Notes: generated by a model from the letters alone, not told the origin. Shown: positions 1-5,259, numbered from the stretch's first letter. The stretch: DNA of 5,259 nt from Oligoflexia bacterium (GCA_016926495.1 JAFGOL010000260.1:1-5259); one strand, 5' to 3'. Program-made: numbers and translations.

Positions 1-119
1 AATAATTAATAACGCCATAACCCCCTATAACCCCATAAATATTATATACCTGACCTATACCGGCGCATATAATTTTTTCAGGACGCCGGCTGTGTCAAAT
101 ACATCACACTTAGAGAGTC

Positions 120-139
120 ATTGTCATGTCCTTGACAAT
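120..139. promoter_or_regulatory. inverted repeat, candidate activator (enhancer-binding protein) site
   Basis: ATTGTCA at 120-126 and TGACAAT at 133-139 are exact reverse complements separated by 6 bases. The centre lies about 155 bases upstream of the start site predicted from the sigma-54 element, within the usual range for sites bound by sigma-54 enhancer-binding proteins of the NtrC/FleQ/FlgR type. The symmetry is visible; the bound factor is unknown. The right arm contains TTGACA (132-137), so it could instead be the -35 of a sigma-70 promoter with a weak -10 (GATCAT, 155-160, 17-base spacer), the repeat then acting as an operator. Confidence 0.4.
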
Positions 140-181
140 ACCCTTTAGTGGTGAGATCATTGATCCTATTCATGGATGATT

Positions 182-194
182 TCTCAAAGTCTTA
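182..194 (+). promoter_or_regulatory. possible IHF-like bending site
   Basis: TCTCAAAGTCTTA matches the IHF consensus WATCAANNNNTTR with one mismatch at the second position. It sits between the inverted repeat at 120-139 and the sigma-54 element at 258-273, where a DNA bend would help an enhancer-bound activator reach the polymerase. A one-mismatch match to a short degenerate consensus often arises by chance, so this rests mainly on position. Confidence 0.2.
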
Positions 195-257
195 TTGGTC
201 GCGTATTTTAACGGACTGCCTAAACCATGTCTGTTTTATTAATCTGTCCCTGTTTTG

Positions 258-273
258 TGGCATAGGTATTGCA
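258..273 (+). promoter_or_regulatory. sigma-54 (RpoN) -24/-12 promoter
   Basis: TGGCATAGGTATTGCA fits the consensus TGGCAC-N5-TTGCW: GG and GC are 12 bases apart as required, TTGCA is complete, and only the last base of the first block differs (T for C). Transcription would start near position 284, giving a leader of about 35 bases before the ATG at 319. Sigma-54 promoters need an ATP-dependent activator, and in many bacteria they drive flagellar, nitrogen or surface-polysaccharide genes. It is the only good match noticed in the leader and is correctly oriented for the operon. Confidence 0.75.
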
Positions 274-318
274 AGCTAATTTATTGTCCGAATAACAAAT
301 TACCCATGGAGGGGGAAG

Positions 319-1170
319 ATGAAACTGGAAGAATTAGCGGAACGCTTCAATAACGGGGATGCAGAACCGGAACTGTTGAGAGATCTTTCCAACCTTTTAT
401 CCCGTCAGGGAAACCACGAATCAAGCAATACCGTGCTCAGCTTTTTATGCAGGAAGGAACCCAGCATCCAGAACATCATTTTATATTCAGCATCGTTGAT
501 AGAATCAACGGACAGGTCTTCGGTAATCAAGGGGATCAATCTCCTTAATGAGATACTTGACAATATAAAGCTGGCCCCGGAATATTCCTTTGAAGTCAGG
601 AAACTTCTGGGAAACGCCTATACAAAGCTGGGGGATATAAAAACTGCCCGGGTTTTTTACGAAAACTGTCTGAAAATTGATGGGAACAGCGATATTATAT
701 ATTCCAATCTGGGAATAATGGCCTATCAGGACGGGGATTATGAAAAAGCGGAATTTTTCTTTGAAAAATCACTTGAGTTGAACGGGGAAAACACCGGCGC
801 GCTTACGGGCTGTGCGATGGTCCTTATTGAAAGCAACCGTTACGATGAAGCATATCAGAAACTGGACGGGGCCCTTTCCCTTGAACCGGACAACATAGTC
901 GCGCTTAATGCCTGCATAAATCTTTCATTCAAAACAGGACGTCTGCCTAATGTCCTGCCCTATATAGAGAAATATCTTCACGGGGATCCCCTTAATTCCG
1001 ATATTGTCTATACCTACGCCGTAATTCTATACCAGTTGGGCCGTTTTATGCACGCTTCGCTTGAGCTTGAAAAAATACTTGTAGCGGACCCCGATTATTA
1101 TTACGCAAAGGAACTCAAACAGATCATGGAAATTTCGGATACGCGGCAAAACCGCACGGAGGTGGTTTGA
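319..1170 (+). CDS. tetratricopeptide repeat (TPR) protein
   Basis: A 283-residue protein made largely of TPR helix pairs, which usually form a superhelical scaffold binding other proteins. About five repeats can be read: residues 92-122 (with GNAYTKLGDIKTA), 126-156 (with GIMAYQDGDYEKAEFFFEKS), 160-191, 194-224 (degenerate) and 228-259. Each shows the spaced Gly/Ala/Tyr pattern, and several end in a D or P near the LEPD/ADPD turn. The first 90 residues are helical and may hold older, degenerate repeats. No signal peptide or membrane segment is seen, so it should be cytoplasmic. The start is set by GGAGG at 308-312. It is the first gene after the sigma-54 promoter. TPR proteins often sit beside glycosyltransferases in surface-glycan and flagellar loci, so a scaffold role for the GT9 proteins here is a reasonable inference; the partner is unknown. 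Confidence 0.9.
   Translation: MKLEELAERFNNGDAEPELLRDLSNLLSRQGNHESSNTVLSFLCRKEPSIQNIILYSASLIESTDRSSVIKGINLLNEILDNIKLAPEYSFEVRKLLGNAYTKLGDIKTARVFYENCLKIDGNSDIIYSNLGIMAYQDGDYEKAEFFFEKSLELNGENTGALTGCAMVLIESNRYDEAYQKLDGALSLEPDNIVALNACINLSFKTGRLPNVLPYIEKYLHGDPLNSDIVYTYAVILYQLGRFMHASLELEKILVADPDYYYAKELKQIMEISDTRQNRTEVV
1158..1165 (+). promoter_or_regulatory. ribosome binding site deciding the start of the 70-residue gene
   Basis: GGAGGTGG lies inside the last codons of the TPR gene. Its GGAGG core ends 10 bases before the ATG at 1173 and only 4 bases before an in-frame TTG at 1167. The spacing and the commoner codon favour ATG 1173, although coupled starts at the TTG are possible. Confidence 0.65.
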
Positions 1171-1172
1171 TT

Positions 1173-1385
1173 ATGTATTATTCCCCTAATTACAGAGTGG
1201 AGGATTTAATTGAAAAGTCCGAGGGAGACCGGGATCTCGCGGATTATTTTTCAAGGTACAGGGACAACTGTTTTATCTCCATTGATGATGTCGCGGACAA
1301 TATGCAGGGTAAACTTACCGATACAGACAGATATTTTCTCCTGATCAGGGAAGTATCCAGGCAGAGGGCGTGTAACGACTTATGA
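1173..1385 (+). CDS. small uncharacterised protein (70 aa)
   Basis: Not recognised. The protein begins MYYSPNYRVEDL and is rich in Asp, Arg and Tyr, with one or two probable amphipathic helices, two Cys residues (33 and 67) and no signal peptide or membrane segment. Two features argue that it is real: a strong ribosome binding site at 1158-1165, and a tight fit in the operon, starting 2 bases after the TPR stop and overlapping the next ATG by ATGA (1382-1385). The next gene has only a distant AGAGGG (1363-1368, 13 bases away), so its translation may depend on ribosomes finishing this one. An in-frame TTG at 1167 would add two residues. It may be an accessory or partner subunit of the neighbouring GT9-like protein; this is inferred from position only. 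Confidence 0.75.
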   Translation: MYYSPNYRVEDLIEKSEGDRDLADYFSRYRDNCFISIDDVADNMQGKLTDTDRYFLLIREVSRQRACNDL

Positions 1386-2935
1386 GAAATGATCCCGAAC
1401 AGATAGTAATAGTAAATCTTCTGGGCCTTAAAGAGCTTTATATGACCCTTCCGCTTGTATACAGTATTAAATCGGAATCTCCGCGCTCACAGGTTACGCT
1501 TGTTATAAACAGCGGATATAAGAATATTGCGGAAATGATAAAAGGCATTGATTCATTTTTCTTTTTTGAAAAGGACGAAATATCCAAAAGGCTTGACGAT
1601 CCGTCTCTTAATCTTATCGATAACTACAGGTTTATAAAGGACCATCTCAGCACGCTGCTTTCGGTTAAATACGATCTCGTAATTAATGTGACAAATAAGA
1701 GAATAGGCGGAATCATCACCTCGATGCTTAACGCCCATACCGTCAAAGGGCTAACTTTTGACGAGTACGGGCATAAATGGATAGATGAACCGTGGTTTAA
1801 CTATCTTAACGACGTGGCGTATGAATCGGAATATAACCTGTTTCATTATATGGATATTTTTACCTGTGGCGCAGGATTTTTTACCGCCGGGCAGCGGATT
1901 TTTCCGCTTGATATTTCCCCGGACGAAAAGGGCGGGTCGCAGGGAATAAAGAATAAAAGTATTTTTCTGGATTGTCCGTCTTTAAACAATGCGCTTAAGG
2001 CAGGCGGCGGTTTTAACGATTATAATATTGCGGTGTTTAATACACCTGATTCCCTGTCAGCGATGCTTTCCTGCGAAGTTGTTATATCGTCAAACTTTGA
2101 AACGTCGTTACTTGCCTCCCTTATGGGAATAAGGGTAATTCATCTTGCGGAATCGGACAACAGGGACTTTGTAAGGTACGGCCCCTGCGGCGAAAGAAAT
2201 TTTGTCTTGTCATATAACGGTAACAGCCCGGAAAGCACCTTAAACCTCCTGAAAAAAATTATTGATAACGTAAGTATATCCGATACTGAACCCGGGAATG
2301 AAACGGTATGGATTTCCCGGCTGGACTCTGACGGATTTATTGAATATGTTCCGGCTCACCCTGTGTCCATGTCTGTTAAGGAACTGTACAGGTGGATATA
2401 CAGGGCTATCTGGAAAAATACCCTGGGCAGAAGGATCAGGGCGGGTGATCCCCGCAGGTTTCTGTCCATCGGAGAAAAATATATAGACAGGGTTGTGGAT
2501 ATAGACCGGGAAGTACAGTATATAGCCGAGCACGTTTTGGCTAAGTATACCGACGGCAGCGTAAAAGAAGCTGTTAAAGACGCCGGGTCTTCCATTGAGC
2601 CTATGGAAAAGCTTAAAAATCTTGCGTTCTCGGGGCAAAAGGCCGCGAGGGATTTTCTGGCCACCGTCTCCATTCCCGGAAGGGAATTAAATGAAATCAA
2701 AAACTCCAGAAAACGCATAAAAGAAATTGACGACGCGATCTATTCCCTGGGGCAGGGATATGATTTTTTGTCGCCCCTTGTGGCCTCTTTCAGGAGCGCG
2801 CGCGACGATTTACATGTGCGTAATCTTTTCCCACTCGCGAAAACGGTTATCTTTACTTTCGAGGACCTTTTTTCAAGGGCTTCGTTTATGTCGGAAATTA
2901 TTAAGGGTTTGTCCAAAAACCCCGGGAGGATATAG
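1382..2935 (+). CDS. degenerate glycosyltransferase family 9 (heptosyltransferase-like) protein with helical C-terminal extension
   Basis: A 517-residue protein. Residues 7-125 follow the N-terminal Rossmann domain of GT9: an opening strand, then KELYMTLP (17-24) where the active family has GDxLxTTP, and a stretch (97-125) aligning without gaps to residues 99-127 of the later GT9 gene (Y, V, N, T, I, T, N, A, G, L and T shared). The usual catalytic Asp position is Glu18 in this alignment. The donor-binding half is about 40 residues short and lacks the QPG..KRWP segment. The DTGxxH signature is replaced by NFETSL (238-243), and the Cys cluster is missing. These losses suggest a pseudoenzyme or a strongly altered substrate. 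Residues 322-344 hold a Y-x-P...IYRxxW motif and 400-510 are helical, with 449-486 matching the other GT9 protein. Start: ATG overlapping the previous stop; no good ribosome binding site, so coupling is likely. No frameshift is seen. Confidence 0.82.
   Translation: MRNDPEQIVIVNLLGLKELYMTLPLVYSIKSESPRSQVTLVINSGYKNIAEMIKGIDSFFFFEKDEISKRLDDPSLNLIDNYRFIKDHLSTLLSVKYDLVINVTNKRIGGIITSMLNAHTVKGLTFDEYGHKWIDEPWFNYLNDVAYESEYNLFHYMDIFTCGAGFFTAGQRIFPLDISPDEKGGSQGIKNKSIFLDCPSLNNALKAGGGFNDYNIAVFNTPDSLSAMLSCEVVISSNFETSLLASLMGIRVIHLAESDNRDFVRYGPCGERNFVLSYNGNSPESTLNLLKKIIDNVSISDTEPGNETVWISRLDSDGFIEYVPAHPVSMSVKELYRWIYRAIWKNTLGRRIRAGDPRRFLSIGEKYIDRVVDIDREVQYIAEHVLAKYTDGSVKEAVKDAGSSIEPMEKLKNLAFSGQKAARDFLATVSIPGRELNEIKNSRKRIKEIDDAIYSLGQGYDFLSPLVASFRSARDDLHVRNLFPLAKTVIFTFEDLFSRASFMSEIIKGLSKNPGRI
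2924..2930 (+). promoter_or_regulatory. ribosome binding site deciding the start of the 56-residue gene
   Basis: GGGAGGA ends 6 bases before the ATG at 2937. The same reading frame is open upstream to 2727, but that part overlaps the GT9-like gene on the same strand in another frame and has no comparable binding site. The short 56-residue start is therefore chosen. Confidence 0.75.
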
Positions 2936-2936
2936 T

Positions 2937-3107
2937 ATGGATAAAAATGAAAAAACATCGAGAAATGAAAATACGGCCAGGGACCCCAGAAAAATATTGA
3001 GCGAAATAACGACGGAAATACGCGAGTCCGGAAAATTCGGTAAAAGAGAGGCGATTTACCTTCTGCTGGAAGAACTGATGAAGGAGCAACTGGGAGAGTC
3101 AAACTGA
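2937..3107 (+). CDS. small charged helical protein (56 aa), uncharacterised
   Basis: Not recognised. About the first 16 residues are polar and probably disordered (Lys, Asn, Glu, Thr, Arg). From residue 17 there are two probable amphipathic helices, about 17-30 and 36-52, the second with the leucine-rich run IYLLLEELMKEQL, joined by a short SGKFGK turn. No Cys and no membrane segment. Support for a real gene is a strong ribosome binding site at 2924-2930, a start 1 base after the preceding stop, and its place between two GT9 genes. The helical hairpin suggests a protein-binding adaptor or small chaperone, possibly bridging the two GT9 proteins, but that is inference. Homology searches with so short a sequence may fail outside close relatives. 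Confidence 0.7.
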   Translation: MDKNEKTSRNENTARDPRKILSEITTEIRESGKFGKREAIYLLLEELMKEQLGESN

Positions 3108-3112
3108 TTATT

Positions 3113-3132
3113 TAAAGACACGGAGGTCTTTA
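3113..3132 (+). promoter_or_regulatory. hairpin holding the ribosome binding site of the second GT9 gene
   Basis: TAAAGAC (3113-3119) and GTCTTTA (3126-3132) are perfect reverse complements around a 6-base loop, ACGGAG. The ribosome binding site GGAGGT (3122-3127) lies in the loop and the first stem pairs, and the last stem base is the A of the ATG. If formed in the mRNA, the hairpin would control access to both site and start codon. It sits in the only intergenic gap of more than 2 bases in the operon. The stem has five A-U and two G-C pairs, so it is of modest strength. Confidence 0.5.
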
Positions 3133-4865
3133 TGTGCGCTAAAAAAAATGAACTTAAAATACTTGTAATACAGCTTGCCAGGATGGGTGATATTTTACAG
3201 ACTACCCCGGTATTGTTCGGACTACGGCAAAAATATCCGGACGCGCAGATAGATGTTCTGGTAAGGAAGTCATTCAGTAACGTCCTTGAAGCTAATCCTT
3301 TTATCAACAATCTGTTTACCCTTGATTCGGGGGAGATACTGGATAACCTGCTTCAAAGGAAGGGATCTCTTGTGGAATCCGTGGGTAAACTGAAAGATTT
3401 GGTTAATGAGTTTTCCGAGCGTAATTACGGTATTGTTTATAATCTGACCTTTTCCCTCGCCAGTTCGTACATAACTTATCTTGTCAATGCCGGACAAAAA
3501 TACGGATTGACCAGAAGCAGCGACGGCTACTATACGGTAAGGGGTGAGTGGGCTAAATATTTTGTAGCGAATGTGCTGAAAAAGGGAATGAATACAAAGC
3601 ATATTGTGGATATTTTCAGGGGGATATGCGGGGTGGAAGATAAGGACACCAGCCTCTATATGCATGTGTCCATAGCTGACAAGGCATGGGTTAATAATGA
3701 ACTTACTTCGCTGGGGATAGCTTCGTCTGACAAGATCGTAGCCCTGCAGCCCGGGGCAAGCAGGATCTCCAAAAGGTGGCCGCCAGTAAATTTCGCGCAA
3801 CTTATCGGCAGGCTTTCTGTCAGGGATCCCAATATCAGGTTTATAATTCTGGGTTCAGCTAAGGAAAAATTTCTGGCTGATGAAATTATTTCCGCTTCTA
3901 TTAACAAAAATATCTACGATTTTACGGGCAAGACAAACGTGAAGCAGCTTGCGGCGCTGCTGACCAGGGCCGATCTTCTGGTCAGCAATGATACGGGAAC
4001 GCTTCACATAGCGACCGCGCTTGACGTTCCGGTTGTATGTGTATCCATAGGCGCTTCTAACATTTATGAAACCGGACCTTATTCATATTCCACCAATTAT
4101 TCGGTTGTTCCTGAAATAGACTGCTATCCGTGTGATTATGTTATTCCCTGCGCTAACATGAAATGCAAATCCCTGGTGCCTGTTGACATAATCGACAGGA
4201 TTTCGGCTTCCGTTTTGTTCAAGGGACCTCTTGTACATAATGATTCCGAAGGAACTTACGCTATTTTTAAGGGAGAAATTATTGAAGCACGTACCATATC
4301 AGGGAAAAAATATTCGGCCAAAAGGTATATGCCCGTCTGCGGCAGGATTGCCGATACAAGGGGTATTATGTCCGCTATATACAGGAGCCTCTGGGACAGC
4401 ATATACAGCGATTATAATCACGGAAGCCTGGACTTTGAGACATTTCCCGATCCGGCAACGATCCGGGAACTTGTTTCTGTAATGGACCTTCTTGAAAAGC
4501 TGTACCACCTTACCGATATCGGAATACGGTATACTGATCTTTTGCTCAAGGAGCTTGAAAGCAAAAACCTTGTACTTGAGTCAATAAAAGGCATTAGCGG
4601 GAAACTGCTTATCGTTGACGAAAATATCGTGAAACTTGGAGAGACTTCCGAATACATTATGCCGCTGGTGAACAAGCTGAAGGTGGACAAGGAATGCCTT
4701 GAAGCAAAGGAACTCGGGGAACTGGCCATAGAAACAAAGGAAATTTACTGTAACCTGGCTACCTGTATACAATATGCGTTTCAGATACTGACGCAGGTTA
4801 CGGGGGACAAGGCGCAAAAGAGGGATCTCTTAAAAAGCAGGAATTCCAAGGAGGTTGATGTATGA
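3132..4865 (+). CDS. glycosyltransferase family 9 (ADP-heptose:LPS heptosyltransferase-like) with helical C-terminal extension
   Basis: A 577-residue GT-B fold transferase of the heptosyltransferase family, which moves a heptose or related sugar from an ADP-sugar donor to an acceptor on the cytoplasmic side. The N-terminal domain opens KILVIQLARMGDILQTTP, with the family's catalytic-type Asp at residue 20. The donor domain has QPGAS (206-210), KRWP (214-217), FTGKT (264-268), NDTGTLH (286-292) and ETGPY (313-317), followed by Cys331, 334, 340 and 345. The core ends near 365, close to normal family length of about 350. About 210 more residues follow, with Y-x-P (399-401), IYRxxW (416-421) and a helical region (445-560) that includes residues 495-532, shared with the other GT9 gene. 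No signal peptide. Acceptor unknown: lipopolysaccharide core is the family default, but the extension and context suggest a protein or flagellar target. Start set by GGAGGT at 3122-3127. Confidence 0.92.
   Translation: MCAKKNELKILVIQLARMGDILQTTPVLFGLRQKYPDAQIDVLVRKSFSNVLEANPFINNLFTLDSGEILDNLLQRKGSLVESVGKLKDLVNEFSERNYGIVYNLTFSLASSYITYLVNAGQKYGLTRSSDGYYTVRGEWAKYFVANVLKKGMNTKHIVDIFRGICGVEDKDTSLYMHVSIADKAWVNNELTSLGIASSDKIVALQPGASRISKRWPPVNFAQLIGRLSVRDPNIRFIILGSAKEKFLADEIISASINKNIYDFTGKTNVKQLAALLTRADLLVSNDTGTLHIATALDVPVVCVSIGASNIYETGPYSYSTNYSVVPEIDCYPCDYVIPCANMKCKSLVPVDIIDRISASVLFKGPLVHNDSEGTYAIFKGEIIEARTISGKKYSAKRYMPVCGRIADTRGIMSAIYRSLWDSIYSDYNHGSLDFETFPDPATIRELVSVMDLLEKLYHLTDIGIRYTDLLLKELESKNLVLESIKGISGKLLIVDENIVKLGETSEYIMPLVNKLKVDKECLEAKELGELAIETKEIYCNLATCIQYAFQILTQVTGDKAQKRDLLKSRNSKEVDV
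4848..4855 (+). promoter_or_regulatory. ribosome binding site of the last, partial gene
   Basis: AAGGAGGT, nearly a full complement of the 16S rRNA tail, ends 6 bases before the ATG at 4862. It supports this ATG, which overlaps the GT9 stop as ATGA, as the true start of the truncated reading frame. Confidence 0.8.
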
Positions 4866-5259
4866 TAAGAAACCAGGAATTACTTTCAAAGAATAAGATA
4901 GACCTGAAACCGCTCATTGACGGGCCTGAAAGAAATGTCAAGCTGGTTGAGGGTCTGACAACGGATGTTGTTACCTATATCGGAAAGGTGGTTATTGCCC
5001 TTAAAGATATAGGCTCAAAACTCAGAGCAGGCGATATTGCCAAATCGAGTGAAATGTTTACCGATGTCCTGGAGGGTATTGACTGGATTGCGCAGCTTGT
5101 TATGATTATCAAGGACAGGTACGGCGAAAATTTCAGCAGGCTTGCGTGTAACGGAAGTACGGCGGCGGAACTTGAAAATGACTTGCTGAATATTCTTACA
5201 GAGCTTATTCCCGTTCATATAAGAAAGGACTGGACAATGATGGCGGATTTGCTTGAGCA
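4862..5259 (+). CDS. small helical protein related to the C-terminal extension of the GT9 proteins (partial, 3' end missing)
   Basis: The frame is open for 132 codons to the window edge with no stop, so the C-terminus is missing. It begins MIRNQELLSKNK and is predicted all-helical and soluble, with no signal peptide. Residues 39-59 align without gaps to residues 508-528 of the preceding GT9 protein (Y, I, V, L, K, L and A identical) and to 462-482 of the degenerate GT9, so it looks like a stand-alone copy of the extension module. After that come EGIDWIAQLV (71-80) and, near the edge, KDWTMMADLLE (122-132). That last motif recalls, from memory and unverified, small helical proteins near flagellar genes. 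A role as a partner or regulator of the transferases is inferred. The end and full length cannot be judged here. Confidence 0.8.
   Translation, partial: MIRNQELLSKNKIDLKPLIDGPERNVKLVEGLTTDVVTYIGKVVIALKDIGSKLRAGDIAKSSEMFTDVLEGIDWIAQLVMIIKDRYGENFSRLACNGSTAAELENDLLNILTELIPVHIRKDWTMMADLLE

Larger units (their letters stand above)
1..318. other. non-coding leader upstream of the operon
   Basis: No credible coding region is seen on either strand. The stretch is AT-rich and holds several structured elements: a direct repeat of ATAACCCC with a 10-base period (17-24 and 27-34), a 6-bp GC-rich inverted repeat (60-65 with 84-89), a perfect 7-bp inverted repeat (120-126 with 133-139), an imperfect inverted repeat (153-160 with 176-185), and a sigma-54-type promoter (258-273). 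It ends in the ribosome binding site GGAGG at 308-312, six bases before the first ATG. The arrangement resembles a sigma-54 control region with upstream activator sites. Nothing shows which gene lies to the left. Confidence 0.7.

Noticed and set aside
60..89. Rho-independent terminator of an upstream gene
   Set aside because: The GC-rich stem has no T run directly after it on either strand, and the 18-base interior is long for a terminator loop.
1167..1172. TTG start for the 70-residue gene
   Set aside because: The ribosome binding site core is only 4 bases from the TTG, and a better-spaced ATG follows at 1173; the TTG also overlaps the TPR stop codon.
2240..2718. Minus-strand open frames of 120 and 132 codons
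   Set aside because: They run opposite to a well-supported GT9-like gene, show no recognisable motif, and their composition is that expected of an antisense reading of coding sequence.
1382..2935. Treating the degenerate GT9 as a decaying pseudogene
   Set aside because: The frame is intact over 517 codons, coupled to its neighbours at both ends, and keeps the extension shared with the active paralogue, which suggests maintained function.
2727..2936. Longer N-terminus for the 56-residue protein (126 residues in total)
   Set aside because: This part overlaps the GT9-like gene in another frame on the same strand, lies over its conserved C-terminal module, and lacks a ribosome binding site like the one at 2924-2930.
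3270..3800. Minus-strand open frame of 176 codons
   Set aside because: It lies antisense to the conserved core of the active GT9 gene and has no family motif, so it is a shadow frame.
5015..5218. Minus-strand open frame of 67 codons near the right edge
   Set aside because: It is antisense to the partial helical gene, which has a near-ideal ribosome binding site and similarity to the GT9 extensions.

Overview
The window reads as the start of one plus-strand operon: a 318-base leader with a good sigma-54 promoter, then six closely packed genes, the last cut off by the window edge. Junctions are tight: 2 bases, an ATGA stop/start overlap, 1 base, 24 bases and another ATGA overlap. No RNA gene, mobile element, CRISPR array or convincing terminator is visible, so transcription probably continues past the right edge.

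Layout: 1-318 regulatory leader (7-bp inverted repeat at 120-139, -24/-12 element at 258-273); 319-1170 tetratricopeptide (TPR) protein; 1173-1385 unrecognised 70-residue protein; 1382-2935 degenerate glycosyltransferase family 9 (GT9, ADP-heptose:LPS heptosyltransferase-like) protein with a long C-terminal extension; 2937-3107 unrecognised 56-residue charged helical protein; 3132-4865 GT9 protein with all main family motifs plus a similar extension; 4862-5259 start of a small helical protein.

The main observation is that the two GT9 proteins look like diverged paralogues: one keeps the active-site signatures and the other has lost them. Both carry a C-terminal extension not usual for heptosyltransferases. 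Part of that extension also appears as an independent polypeptide in the sixth gene. The likely picture is a canonical sugar transferase working with a pseudoenzyme partner, a TPR scaffold and small helical accessory proteins. Sigma-54 control and the style of the small helical protein suggest a flagellar or cell-surface glycosylation locus, but no flagellin or other structural flagellar gene lies in the window, so this is inference.

The organism is a bacterium with strong GGAGG ribosome binding sites, moderate GC content, frequent ATA (Ile) and AGG (Arg) codons, and sigma-54. A Gram-negative-type lineage such as Desulfobacterota, Nitrospirota, Deferribacterota or a related uncultured phylum would fit; the sequence alone does not decide.
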